In this document: piece by piece, positions 45,694-57,113 of the stretch
How positions within the stretch are numbered: the stretch's first letter is position 1
How the letters are laid out: each line of letters starts with the position of its first letter
DNA from: Pengzhenrongella sicca
GTDB lineage: Bacteria; Actinomycetota; Actinomycetes; Actinomycetales; Cellulomonadaceae
Assembly (NCBI RefSeq): GCF_017569225.1
Contig: NZ_CP071868.1
Coordinates: 1,488,001-1,552,000 of the forward strand
DNA length: 64,000 bases
Reading direction: 5' to 3'
Position numbers and translations under genes: made by a program
Notes under the pieces: model-generated
Database searches by the model: none
What the model was told of the DNA's origin: nothing
Seen by the model: only the letters and a program-made list of their open reading frames with translations

Positions 45694-46836
45694 ATCACCG
45701 AGGCCCGAATCAACGATCGGATCCGCGTCCCCGAGGTCCGTCTTGTTGGACCCAACGGGGAGCAGGTCGGCATCGTTCGTGTCGAGGACGCGCTGCGCCT
45801 GGCGCAGGAGGCGGACCTCGATCTCGTCGAGGTCGCCCCTGACGCTCGCCCGCCCGTGTGCAAGCTCATGGACTTCGGCAAGTTCAAGTACGAAGCCGAC
45901 ATGAAGGCACGCGAGGCCCGCCGCAACCAGACGAACACGGTTCTCAAGGAGATCCGCTTCCGCCTGAAGATCGACCCGCACGACTACGGCACGAAGAAGG
46001 GCCACGTCGAGCGCTTCCTCAAGGCCGGCGACAAGGTCAAGGTCATGATCATGTTCCGCGGCCGCGAGCAGTCGCGCCCGGAGATGGGCATTCGGCTGCT
46101 CAACCGCCTCGCCGACGACGTCGCGGAGCTGGGCTTCGTGGAGAGCTCGCCCAAGCAGGACGGGCGCAACATGATCATGGTGATCGGCCCGACCAAGAAG
46201 AAGGCGGACCAGAAGCAGGAGCAGCGTCGCGCAGCGCGCATCGCCGAGCCCGCCGAGGACCTTCGCCCGTCGCAGCCCGCCGACTCCGAGCCTGCCGTCG
46301 CCTCGGCGCCGGCGGTCGAGACCGTCGCCGCTCCCGTCGTCGCCGCACCGGTTGTCGCGGAGCCCGTCGCAACTGCGCCCGTCGCAACCGCGCCGGTCAC
46401 CGCTGCGCCGGTCGCTGCCAAGCCCGAGCCCGTCGCCGCCGAGCCGGTCGCGGCCCCCGCGCCCGTCGCGGCGAAGCCCGCTGCCGCCAAGCCGGTCGCC
46501 GCGAAGCCCGTGGCGGCCAAGCCGGTCGCCGCCAAGCCCGCAGCTGCCAAGCCCGCGGCCGCGAAGTCTGCGGTCGCCAAGCCGGTCGCCGCGAAGCCTG
46601 CAGCAGCAGCGACGGTGGCCGCGCCCGCGCCGTCGACGCCTGCCCCGACCACCGCCCCGGCACCCAGCGTGCCCGTGGCGGCACCCAAGCCTGCGGCGAC
46701 GCCGCGGCCCACCGCAGTTCCCCGGCCGATGCCGTCAGCGAAGCCCGCTGCCCGCCCGGCCGCGCGGCCCGCGGCCCGGCCGGCGGCCGTCAAGCCGGCG
46801 GCCCCGAAGCCCCCGGCAGCTGGGGGAACGGTCTGA
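45694..46836 (+). CDS. infC: InfC, translation initiation factor IF3, ATC start, long repetitive tail
   Basis: A 380-residue IF3, twice the usual 180. Residues 1-175 are the two normal IF3 domains ([21 protein letters not shown], then [16 protein letters not shown]-like and '[10 protein letters not shown]'). The rest is a Pro/Ala/Lys/Val-rich tail, including nine (V/A)AAKP pentapeptides at 258-302. The start is taken as ATC 45694, because AGGAGGAG lies seven bases before it and ITEARINDR is where IF3 normally begins. The upstream in-frame GTG has no such site. IF3 rejects non-standard starts, so this gives autoregulation as with the AUU of E. coli infC. Confidence 0.9.
   Translation: MTEARINDRIRVPEVRLVGPNGEQVGIVRVEDALRLAQEADLDLVEVAPDARPPVCKLMDFGKFKYEADMKAREARRNQTNTVLKEIRFRLKIDPHDYGTKKGHVERFLKAGDKVKVMIMFRGREQSRPEMGIRLLNRLADDVAELGFVESSPKQDGRNMIMVIGPTKKKADQKQEQRRAARIAEPAEDLRPSQPADSEPAVASAPAVETVAAPVVAAPVVAEPVATAPVATAPVTAAPVAAKPEPVAAEPVAAPAPVAAKPAAAKPVAAKPVAAKPVAAKPAAAKPAAAKSAVAKPVAAKPAAAATVAAPAPSTPAPTTAPAPSVPVAAPKPAATPRPTAVPRPMPSAKPAARPAARPAARPAAVKPAAPKPPAAGGTV
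46465..46599 (+). repeat. 15-base-period repeat x9 ((V/A)AAKP) in infC
   Basis: Nine in-frame units of 15 bases encode [10 protein letters not shown] (with one AAAKS and one AVAKP) in the C-terminal tail of IF3. Flanking sequence is also Ala/Pro-rich but less regular. Confidence 0.9.
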
Positions 46837-46900
46837 ACCACACTGCGTGACCGAGACACAGCGTGATCGATGTAGTGACGACTAGAGGAGAGCGGCAGCC

Positions 46901-47095
46901 ATGCCGAAGATGAAGACGCACTCCGGGGCGAAGAAGCGCTTCCGAGTGACCGGTTCCGGCAAGATCATGCGGGAGCAGGCTGGCTCGCGCCACCTGCTCG
47001 AGCACAAGTCGAGCCGCCGCAAGCGCCGCCTGTCGAGTGACCTGGTCGTTTCCCCGACCGACGCCCCGAAGATCAAGAAGCTGCTCGGTAAGTGA
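46901..47095 (+). CDS. rpmI: RpmI, ribosomal protein bL35
   Basis: A 64-residue basic ribosomal protein ([20 protein letters not shown], then [14 protein letters not shown]). Part of the 50S subunit. GAGGAG lies about 13 bases before the ATG. Standard infC-rpmI-rplT order. Confidence 0.97.
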   Translation: MPKMKTHSGAKKRFRVTGSGKIMREQAGSRHLLEHKSSRRKRRLSSDLVVSPTDAPKIKKLLGK

Positions 47096-47100
47096 GCCCC

Positions 47101-47121
47101 GCGGCGTGCCCAGCACGCCGC
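47101..47121 (+). promoter_or_regulatory. hairpin between rpmI and rplT
   Basis: GCGGCGTGC and its complement GCACGCCGC form a perfect nine-base-pair stem with a CCA loop, five bases after the rpmI stop and 37 bases before rplT. No T run follows. It could be an attenuator, an mRNA processing site, or a ribosomal-protein L20 autoregulation target. Confidence 0.6.
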
Positions 47122-47158
47122 CGGTTCACCACTGAGCCCCGAACGCAAGGAGCATCAC

Positions 47159-47545
47159 GTGGCACGCGTGAAGCGGGCGGTAAACGCCCAGAAGAAGCGC
47201 CGCAGTACCCTTGAGCGCGCAGCCGGATACCGCGGCCAGCGCTCGCGCCTGTACCGGAAGGCGAAGGAGCAGGTCACCCACTCCCTCGTCTACGCGTACC
47301 GCGACCGCAAGAAGCGCAAGGGCGACTTCCGTAGCCTGTGGATCCAGCGCATCAACGCTGCGTCCCGCGCCAACGGCATGACGTACAACCGCCTCATCCA
47401 GGGCCTCAAGGCCGCGGGTGTCGAGGTCGACCGTCGCGTCCTGGCCGACATGGCCGTCAACGACGCCGCCGCCTTCACCGCCCTGGTGAACGTGGCGAAG
47501 GCCGCACTGCCGGCGGACGTCAACGCCCCGGCCGTCGCAGCCTGA
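47159..47545 (+). CDS. rplT: RplT, ribosomal protein bL20
   Basis: A 128-residue early-assembly 50S protein ([14 protein letters not shown], '[14 protein letters not shown]', '[17 protein letters not shown]'). The GTG has AAGGAG nine bases upstream. bL20 binds 23S rRNA and in several bacteria represses its own operon. Confidence 0.97.
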   Translation: MARVKRAVNAQKKRRSTLERAAGYRGQRSRLYRKAKEQVTHSLVYAYRDRKKRKGDFRSLWIQRINAASRANGMTYNRLIQGLKAAGVEVDRRVLADMAVNDAAAFTALVNVAKAALPADVNAPAVAA

Positions 47546-47556
47546 GCGTCGCCAGC

Positions 47557-48431
47557 TTGACCGAGCGCCCGGACAGTCCCGAGCTGACCAACACCCGCGC
47601 AGAGCGGGTGAAGGCAGTACGGGCCCTGTCCGGGCGCTCGGTGCGTCAGCGCTCGGGCCTGTTCCTCGCCGAGGGTCCCCAGTGCGTGCGAGAGGCCGTG
47701 CGGTTCGCCTCGGTCCGTGACGTCTACGCGACGGCGGCGGCCGCGGAGCGCTACGGCGCCATCCTCGACGACGCCGCCGCGCGCGGCATGCGCGTCCAGC
47801 TCGCGTCCGACGAGGTGCTTGCCGCGATGTCTGCCGACGCGCAGGGCCTCGTCGCGGTCGTCGCCCAGGAGTCGCCGACCCTCGAGGCGGTGCTTGCGAG
47901 CGGGCCTGCGCTCGTTGCGGTGCTGGCCACCGTGCGCGATCCGGGCAACGCCGGCACGGTGATCCGCGCGGCGGACGCCGCCGGCGCCGACGCCGTGGTG
48001 CTCACCGCCGAGAGCGTCGACATCTTCAATCCGAAGACAGTCCGGGCGACGGCCGGATCGCTCTTCCACCTGCCGGTCGTCACGGGCGAGCAGCTCGCGG
48101 ACGCCGTGGCGGCGCTGCGCGCCGCGGGTCTGGCCGTGCTCGCCGCCGACGGCGCGGGTGAGCACGACCTCGATGACCTGCTCGACGTCGCGGGCCGGGC
48201 CGCCGTCGCAGCCGACGACCCCGCCGCCGTCACCGACGCGGCCGATGCGGTCCCCGACCTCGCGCGGGCGACCGCCTGGGTGTTCGGGAACGAGGCCTGG
48301 GGCCTCGCGCCCGCGGACCGCGAGCTCGCCGACGCCGTCGTCCGCGTCCCGCTGCGCGGGCAGGCGGAGTCGCTGAACCTCGCGACGGCCGCGACCGTCT
48401 GCCTGTACGCGTCGGCCCGCGCGCAGCGCTG

Positions 48432-48432
<1 letters not shown>
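47557..48432 (+). CDS. SpoU (TrmH)-family RNA 2'-O-methyltransferase
   Basis: A 291-residue enzyme. An N-terminal L30e-like substrate domain (RSGLFLAEGPQCVREAV) precedes a SPOUT knot with the three family motifs: DPGNAGTVIRAADAAGA, 'FGNEAWGL' and 'VPLRGQAESLNLATAATVCLY'. It probably methylates a ribose in 23S rRNA, like TsnR or RlmB relatives; the exact base is not decided. The start is uncertain: TTG 47557 is the first plausible codon after rplT but lacks a ribosome site, and GTG 47608 would trim the protein. The stop overlaps thpR. Confidence 0.88.
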
Positions 48433-50231
<1,799 letters not shown>

Positions 50232-50232
<1 letters not shown>

Positions 50233-52793
50233 TGCCGCAGGTACCGCTGTCCTGGCTCGCTGAATGGGTCGACCTGCCCGCGGGGGCGACGACCACCGCC
50301 GCCGGGGCGCTCGAGGTGGCCGCTGACCTGGCCCGCGTGGGGCTTGAGGACGAGGGGCTGCAGGGCGCGTCCGTGACCGGGCCCCTCGTCGTCGGCCGCG
50401 TCGTCTCGCTCGCGCCCGAGGAGCACAAGAACGGCAAGACCATCAACTGGTGCGCCGTCGACGTCGGCCCGCTCAACGACGCCGACGCCGACCGTCACCC
50501 GACCGTCCCGCGCGGCATCGTCTGCGGTGCGCACAACTTCGCCGCCGGCGATCACGTCATCGTGGCCCTGCCCGGTGCGGTGCTGCCCGGGCCGTTCCCG
50601 ATCGCCGCGCGCAAGACGTACGGGCACGTGTCCGACGGCATGATCTGCTCGGCGCGGGAGCTCGGCATCGGGACGGACGGGGCCGGGATCATCGTCCTGG
50701 CCGATCCGGTCGAGCCAGGCACCGACGCGATCGCGCTGCTCGGCCTCGGCGAGCAGACCCTCGAGATCAACGTGACCCCGGACCGCGGCTACTGCTTCTC
50801 GCTGCGCGGCGTGGCCCGTGAGTACTCGCACGCGACCGGGGCCGCTTTCCGCGACCCGGCGCTGCTCGACGTGTCCGCGCCGACGGGCGAGGGATTCGCC
50901 GTCGAGCTGGCCGACGACGCGCCGCTGCGCGGCCGGCCCGGCGCGGACCGGTTCGTCGCCCGCATCGTGCGGGGGGTCGCGGCGAGCACGCCGTCCCCCG
51001 CGTGGATGCAGCGCCGGCTGACGCAGGCGGGCATGCGGCCGATCTCGCTCGCCGTCGACGTCACCAACTACGTGATGCTCGAGCTCGGCCAGCCCCTGCA
51101 CGCCTATGACCTGGCCGGCCTCACCGGTCCGATCGTGGTGCGCCGCGCCCGGGCGGGGGAGAAGCTCGTGACCCTCGACGACGTCGAGCGCGCGCTCGAC
51201 CCCGAGGACCTGCTGATCACCGACGACGGCGGCGCCCGGGTGCTCGGGCTCGCCGGCGTCATGGGCGGGGCCTCGAGCGAGGTCTCCGGCACGACGACCG
51301 ACCTTCTGATCGAGGGCGCCCACTTCGACCCGGTGACGATCGCCCGCACCTCCCGGCGGCACAAGCTCGCGTCCGAGGCGTCGCGCCGGTTCGAGCGCGG
51401 CGTTGACCCGGCCCTGCCGCCCGCCGCGGTGCAGCGCGTCATCGACCTGCTCATCGCCCACGGCGGCGGGACCAGCGACGCCGCGGGCACCGACGTCGAC
51501 GAGCGCGCCGCGATCGCCCCGGTGGAGCTGCCGGTCGACCTGCCGAGCCGGATCGTCGGCGTCGAGTACACGCCGGAGACCGTGCGGGAGGTGCTCGCCC
51601 AGATCGGCTGCACGGTTCACGGGCAGACGAGACACGAGGGGACGGACGTCCTCACCGTGAGCGCGCCGAGCTGGCGCCCGGACCTCACCGCGCCGATCGA
51701 CCTCGTCGAGGAGGTCGCGCGGCTGCGCGGGTACGACCTCATCCCCTCGGTGCTGCCCGCCGCGCCGTCCGGGCGTGGGCTCACGCCGTCGCAGCGGCTG
51801 CGGCGCTCCGTGGCTCGATCCCTCGCGGAGTCGGGCCTGGTCGAGGTGCTGACCTACCCGTTCGTGTCGCCCACCATCCACGACTCGTTCGGGCTCGCGT
51901 CCGACGATCCGCGGCGCCGTGCGGCCCGGTTGGCGAACCCGCTCTCCGACGAGCACCCCGAGATGCGCACGAGCCTCCTCGCGACGTTGGTCGAGGCCGC
52001 CCGGATCAACATCGGTCGGGGCGCCAGCGACCTTGCCCTGTTCGAGGTGGGCCTGGTCACCCGGCCGGTCCCCGGCGCGGCGCCGGCGGGCCGGCCCGGC
52101 ATCGAGCACCGGCCGTCCGACGACGAGCTCGCGCGCCTGCGGGCCGCGGTCCCGCCGCAGCCCCGGCACGTCGCGGGCCTCTTCGCAGGCAACGCCGAGC
52201 CGGCGGGCTGGTGGGGGCCGGGTCGGCGCGCCGACCACACCGACGCGATCGCCGCGGTGCAGCGGATCGCGACCCTGGCCGGCGTCGACCTGACCGTCGT
52301 GGCCGATCCGGACCACGCGCCGTGGCACCCCGGCCGGTGCGCCCGGTTCACGCTGGCGGACGGCACTCTCGTCGGGCACGCGGGCGAGCTCAACCCCAAG
52401 GTGCTCGTGGCGCTTGACCTGCCCGCCCGGGCGGCGGCGTTCGAGGTGGACCTCGACGTCCTCCTCGGCGCGGCGCCGACGGACCCGCGCCAGGGCGCGC
52501 CGTTGTCGACCTTCCCGCTGGCCAAGGAGGACATCGCGCTCGTCGTCGACGCCTCCGTGCCCGCCGCGGAGGTCTTCGCCGCAGTGCGCGACGGAGGCGG
52601 AGACCTCGTCGAGGAGCTCCGGCTGTTCGACGTCTTCACCGGCCCCCAGGTGGGCGAGGGCAAGAAGTCGTTGGCCTTCTCGCTGCGCCTGCGGGCCGGT
52701 GACCGCACGCTGACGGCCGAGGACGCGATCGCCGTTCGCGAGGCGGCCGTCGCCGAGGCGGGGCTTCGCGTCGGGGCCGTGCTCCGCGGGTAG
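50232..52793 (+). CDS. pheT: PheT, phenylalanyl-tRNA synthetase beta subunit
   Basis: An 853-residue subunit. It has an N-terminal EMAP-type tRNA-binding domain (about 40-160), B3/B4 editing domain (MRPISLAVDVTNYVMLELGQPLHAYD), B5 domain (about 410-490), the class II-like core and a C-terminal anticodon-binding FDX-ACB domain (STFPLAKEDIALVVD). With PheS it forms the (alpha-beta)2 enzyme that charges tRNA-Phe and edits mischarged Tyr. Confidence 0.96.
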
Positions 52794-52919
52794 CCTCCGG
52801 CACCGGCGGTCGCGCGGGCCTTGACGCGGCCACCGTGCGAGAGCAGCGTGGGCGGGGCAGGGGGCAATCTCGGCCCCGCCCGGGCAGGCTTGTCGGGGCG
52901 AGCGAAGAATGGTGGCGCA

Positions 52920-54941
52920 ATGGCGCGCTCAGTTCCACCGAAGTGGCTCGTCCGGATGGTGCTGGTGCTGGCCCTTGCGCTCGGTGCGGTCACGGGAACT
53001 CACCCGCCCTCTGCCCTCGCCGCGACGGGTCCAGTCGCGCTGGTCGTGACCACGCCGGCCGCCGTGGTGGCCGGCGTGCCGTTCAGCCTGAAGGTCACGG
53101 CCCGCAGTTCCGCCACGTCGATCGCGACCGGCTACCGCGGCAGCGTCGTGTTCACGAGCACGGACGCACGCACGCCGACCCTGCCGGCTCGCTACACGTT
53201 TACCGCCGCGGACAAGGGCGCGCACACCTTCACCGGTGTCGTTCTGCACACCGCTGGGGCGCTGCGCATCACAGCGACAGACGCGGCCGTCGGGTCGATC
53301 ACGGGTACGTCGGGGTCGATCTCGGTCGCGGCGGGCCCCGCATCGCGGTTCGCGGTGTCCGCACCGCCGACGGCAATCGCCGGCGCCGGGTTCGCCATCG
53401 TCGTGACCGCGAAGGATCGCTTCTACAACCCGGCGACGTCCTACCGCGGCACGGTCGCGTTCACGAGTTCCGATCCCCGGATTCCGCCGCTGCCGCCGGC
53501 CTACACGTTCACGGCCGCGGACAGGGGTGTGCACACGTTCGCTGGTGCGGCGCTCTACTCCGCCGGCTCGCGGACGATCACCGTGACTGACCGGGCCGCG
53601 CCGTCACTCGTCGGCACGTCCGCGCCGATTGCCGTCGCCCCCGGCGCGGCGAGCAGGTTCGCGGTGTCGGCACCCGCGTCGGCAACCGCAGGCGTCCCGT
53701 TCACCGTGACCGTCACTGCCAAGGACCCGTACTACAACGTCGTCGCCTCGTACCGCGGCACGGTGGCGTTGACGAGCACGGACCCGGCGGTGCCAACACT
53801 GCCCGCGCCGTACACGTTCACGGCCGGCGACCGTGGCGTGCATGCCTTTGGCGGGGTGACCCTCCGGGGTGCCGGCCAGCTCGTCGTGGTCGTGACGGAC
53901 GTCGCCTCGCCCGCGCTCGGGGGGACGTCGGCGCCGGTCGCCGTGGCCGCGCACTTCGCGGCGTACGCCTGGGGCGCGAACGACGTCGGTCAGCTCGGTG
54001 ACGGCACCGGTGCCAATGCGGTGACGCCCGTGCGCGTCGGCGCGGACTCCTCCTGGGTCTCGGTGAGCTCGGGCTTCTATCACAGCGCGGGAATCAAGGC
54101 CGATGGCTCGCTGTGGACCTGGGGCTGGAACGGCGCCGGACAGCTGGGCGACTTCACGCACGTCGATCGACTTAGCCCCGTGCCGGTGGGTGGCGCACGG
54201 CGGTTCGCGTCGGTGTCTCTCGGCGACTATCACTCGGTCGCGATCGCGAAGGACGGCTCCCTCTGGGCCTGGGGGGAGAACAACTACGGGCAGCTCGGCG
54301 ACGGCACGGGAGTAGATCGAGCCTCGCCCGTCCGCGTGGGTGCTGCGACCTGGATCTCGGTGACGGCCGGCAGCTGGTCGACGTATGGGGTCACGTCCGA
54401 CGGCGCGCTGTGGGAGTGGGGGCTGAGCGCTGGCACGTTGGCGCCGGTCAGGCTCGGACCGGTCGCTGGCTGGGTCTCTGTCGCGGGCTCGCAGGGACGA
54501 TTCGTCGGGCTGAAGTCCGACGGCACCTTGTGGATGTGGGGAGACTCGCTGGACTTCGACGGGACCGTCATCGAGCTCCCGCGGCAGGTCGGGACGGACA
54601 CCGACTGGGCCTCGGCGTCGGCGGGCGGATCCCACCTTGTGGCGATCAAGGCCAGCGGCACCTTGTGGGCGTGGGGCGGCAACCCGGACGGTCAGGTGGG
54701 CGACGGATCGACGGTCTTCCGGCCACTCCCCGTGCAGGTCGGCGCCGGCGCTCACTGGCTGTCGGCCGTCGCCGGGTACGCCAGCACGGCCGCGATCAGA
54801 GCCGACGGCACGCTGTGGACCTGGGGCAGGGGCTCCCTTGGCGATGCGGTGGCCGTTCGCTCGCTGCCGGGCCAGATCGGCACGGCGACGTCGTGGTCGT
54901 ACATCTCAGCCAACCTGCAGATGATCGCGCTCAGGTCCTGA
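52920..54941 (+). CDS. secreted protein: three Ig-like repeats plus seven-bladed RCC1-type propeller
   Basis: A 673-residue exported protein. A signal peptide covers about 1-35 (cleavage after ALA). Three repeats of about 100 residues follow (about 38-340). Each has (V/A)SAPxxAxAG, an SYRGTVAFTS-like strand, a PPAYTFTAADRGVHTF-like strand and ends near GTSAPIAV. Then come seven W-x-W-G units (about 345-673; for example YAWGANDVGQLGDGTG) that make an RCC1-type beta propeller. Such proteins are usually surface or extracellular and bind partners rather than acting as enzymes; the target is unknown. The start ATG has no strong ribosome site, so its exact position is less certain. Confidence 0.85.
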   Translation: MARSVPPKWLVRMVLVLALALGAVTGTHPPSALAATGPVALVVTTPAAVVAGVPFSLKVTARSSATSIATGYRGSVVFTSTDARTPTLPARYTFTAADKGAHTFTGVVLHTAGALRITATDAAVGSITGTSGSISVAAGPASRFAVSAPPTAIAGAGFAIVVTAKDRFYNPATSYRGTVAFTSSDPRIPPLPPAYTFTAADRGVHTFAGAALYSAGSRTITVTDRAAPSLVGTSAPIAVAPGAASRFAVSAPASATAGVPFTVTVTAKDPYYNVVASYRGTVALTSTDPAVPTLPAPYTFTAGDRGVHAFGGVTLRGAGQLVVVVTDVASPALGGTSAPVAVAAHFAAYAWGANDVGQLGDGTGANAVTPVRVGADSSWVSVSSGFYHSAGIKADGSLWTWGWNGAGQLGDFTHVDRLSPVPVGGARRFASVSLGDYHSVAIAKDGSLWAWGENNYGQLGDGTGVDRASPVRVGAATWISVTAGSWSTYGVTSDGALWEWGLSAGTLAPVRLGPVAGWVSVAGSQGRFVGLKSDGTLWMWGDSLDFDGTVIELPRQVGTDTDWASASAGGSHLVAIKASGTLWAWGGNPDGQVGDGSTVFRPLPVQVGAGAHWLSAVAGYASTAAIRADGTLWTWGRGSLGDAVAVRSLPGQIGTATSWSYISANLQMIALRS

Positions 54942-54981
54942 CCCGGACGGTGAACCGGCTATTGCGACTTCCCGCATTGTG

Positions 54982-54996
54982 CCGTGCACCGCACGG
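54982..54996. terminator. hairpin between convergent RCC1 and HNH genes
   Basis: CCGTGC and GCACGG form a six-base-pair stem around an ACC loop in the 57-base gap between the two stops. A shared terminator is plausible but no T run follows on either strand. Confidence 0.4.
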
Positions 54997-54998
54997 TC

Positions 54999-56384
54999 CT
55001 ATTGGCTGAGTGGTTGTCCGTTGCGGTCGGTGAATTCCCAGTGGCCGGTGGGTGCGTTTTTTCTGCTGCGTTTGCCGTGTTTTTCGGTGCTGGTTTCGGT
55101 GGGGTGGGTTTTCCAGGTGATGTCGATGTCGTGGGTGTGGACGTGGATGTGGTGGTGCCAGCACAGGAGGACTCCGGTGGTGGCGTCGGTGGTGCCGTGG
55201 TCGCGGCCCCAGTGTTTGGTGTGGTGGGCTTCGCATAGTCGTGGTGGGGCGGTGCAGCCGGGGTATTGGCAGTGTGTGTCGCGGGCGATGATGGCGCGGC
55301 GGAGCTCGTCGGGGTAGATGCGTTCGGTGCGGCCGATGTTGATGAGTTGGGAGTCGGGTCCGAAGATGTAGCGGCTGATGGCGGCGTCGCACAGCAGGGA
55401 GTCCAGCACGGCGCGGGGGACGACCTGTCCGTCCTCGAACACCGCGGGCGTCACGGGCCCGAGCCCGTCGGCCGGACAGGTGCAGGTTCCCGTCTGTCCG
55501 GTCTTGTCTCCTGCGTCGGTGTGGGTGGTGAGGTGGTGCAGGGTGGGGTAGTCGATCAGGACGGACAGGTGGGGGCGGATGATCGCGCCGCGGCGCAGGA
55601 GGCCGCGGTCCAGGCAGGTGCGGGCGAGGTCGGTCAGGGCGCTGGCGCGTCGTTGTGGTCCGGTGCGGGTGTCCCCGGGTGCGGGCTTCGACGTGACGGC
55701 GTCCAGGGCGACGAGGAGGGCTTGGCCGTGGTCGGTGGTGAGGTACCCGGCGAGGTGGTAGCCGCCGGTGGTGGCGGCGACGTCGAGGTATTCGCGGTCG
55801 GTGGCGGTGCGGTACCCGCGCTCGTCGGCGTCGGGGTCGACCACGGCGGCCCAGCGTCGGGCCACGAGGCGGAACTGGTCGGCGGGCAGGGTGCGGGCCT
55901 GGGTGAGCAGGAACCGTTGTCCGTCGTGGTCGGGGTCGGCCAGCAGGGTCCGGCGTAGGTCGCTGGTGGCGGCGGCGCTGATCAGGATCTGCGCGTGATC
56001 CACCCCCAGGCGCTCGGGCCCGCCCGCGCGGATGGCGGCGGCGGTGGGGGTGAGGTCACCGGTCAGGGCCCGGCCCAGGCGGGTCAGGCGGTGGGCGTAG
56101 ACGCGGGTCACCCGGGCGCGCGCGGCGACCCAGGACGCGAAGGACCGCGCCCCGGCGCAGGCCCACATCCCGTCGTCGTCGATCGTGGGCAGGACGCTCG
56201 CGGCGGCGGCGTGCAGCCGGTCGGAGGCCTCGAACACCTGATCGAAGAACTCCACCGCGCCCGCCCCGAGTTCCCGCGGGTCGATCGCAACGAGGGCATC
56301 GACCTCGGCCCGCAACCGCGCCAGCCGGTCCGCCACGCTCAACTCCCGCCCGGCGGTCGCGGCGAGTCCCTCAAAACTGTTCAT
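54999..56384 (-). CDS. DUF222 / HNH endonuclease domain protein
   Basis: A 461-residue protein of a large actinobacterial family (13E12-like). The DUF222 region covers about 20-320. The HNH nuclease motif is near the C-terminus: CQYPGCTAPPRLCEAHH, then WGRDHGTTDATTGVLLCWHHH. Many genomes carry dozens of copies, so a mobile or defence role is often suspected but not shown. The last ~40 residues are Lys/Thr/His-rich. ATG 56384 was chosen because TAGTGT lies seven bases upstream; an in-frame GTG ten codons earlier is the alternative. Confidence 0.88.
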   Translation of the reverse strand: MNSFEGLAATAGRELSVADRLARLRAEVDALVAIDPRELGAGAVEFFDQVFEASDRLHAAAASVLPTIDDDGMWACAGARSFASWVAARARVTRVYAHRLTRLGRALTGDLTPTAAAIRAGGPERLGVDHAQILISAAATSDLRRTLLADPDHDGQRFLLTQARTLPADQFRLVARRWAAVVDPDADERGYRTATDREYLDVAATTGGYHLAGYLTTDHGQALLVALDAVTSKPAPGDTRTGPQRRASALTDLARTCLDRGLLRRGAIIRPHLSVLIDYPTLHHLTTHTDAGDKTGQTGTCTCPADGLGPVTPAVFEDGQVVPRAVLDSLLCDAAISRYIFGPDSQLINIGRTERIYPDELRRAIIARDTHCQYPGCTAPPRLCEAHHTKHWGRDHGTTDATTGVLLCWHHHIHVHTHDIDITWKTHPTETSTEKHGKRSRKNAPTGHWEFTDRNGQPLSQ

Positions 56385-56391
56385 GCAAAAG

Positions 56392-56397
56392 ACACTA
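56392..56397 (-). promoter_or_regulatory. candidate -10 element for leaderless DUF222-HNH gene
   Basis: On the minus strand TAGTGT ends seven bases before the ATG at 56384. Confidence 0.5.
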
Positions 56398-56543
56398 CGG
56401 ACCGCCACTGACATTCTCCCCGCTCTGGGGCGCCCCTACCTCAGTATCTGGAATGGCCGATAAATCTGTGGAAAAGAATACACAAATACGACCTGTGGGT
56501 GGGTGAAGCGCCCCGCGATCGGGCCTACCCGGCCAGTGCCCAC

Positions 56544-57113
56544 CTATCGGCGCCCGGGATTGTCCGGCGGTCCGCACGACTGTGAGTGCGGAGGGTCGCA
56601 TCGGTAGTCCCGGGGCGGCGCGTAGCTCAGCGGAGTCGCGACGATGATCGCGACGGCGAGCCCGCTGAGCAGCATTGCGACGGCACAAGCTCGGGTCAGG
56701 ACCGGAACCGTTCGAGCCTGCAGCCGCCGATGCGCGAGCGCGAACAGGCCGAGCCCGACCACGCCCCCCGCGGTGTTGGCGATGACGTCCGTGAGGTCGG
56801 AGCTGCCGACGGCCAGCACGTACTGAGTGAACTCGAGGGCAATGCTCGCTGCCGCCATCGTGCCGACGGCACGCCGCCGTGGCCACGACGTGAGGAGGCC
56901 GAGGGAGAGTCCGAACGGCATGAAGAGCAGGACGTTGACGGCAACCTCGACGGGGGCGCTCGCACCCGCACCACCCGCGGCGACGAACGGGACGAGCTTG
57001 ACGATGCGCTCGCCGGTCTGGATCGCCCACGGTGCTTCGAACTTCCACAGCACGGCCCAGACGAGCAGGACGAGGTAGACGACGAAGAGGCGTCTCACGG
57101 GCCTCGTCGTCAT
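56544..57113 (-). CDS. VanZ-like membrane protein
   Basis: A 189-residue polytopic protein with about five helices. It has the VanZ-family pattern: VKLVPF, NVLLFMPFGLSLGLL, 'ALEFTQYVLAVGSSDLTDVIANTAGGVVG'. VanZ of Enterococcus gives low-level teicoplanin resistance; other members are of unknown use. ATG overlaps the vanY-like stop (ATGA). Confidence 0.85.
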   Translation of the reverse strand: MTTRPVRRLFVVYLVLLVWAVLWKFEAPWAIQTGERIVKLVPFVAAGGAGASAPVEVAVNVLLFMPFGLSLGLLTSWPRRRAVGTMAAASIALEFTQYVLAVGSSDLTDVIANTAGGVVGLGLFALAHRRLQARTVPVLTRACAVAMLLSGLAVAIIVATPLSYAPPRDYRCDPPHSQSCGPPDNPGRR

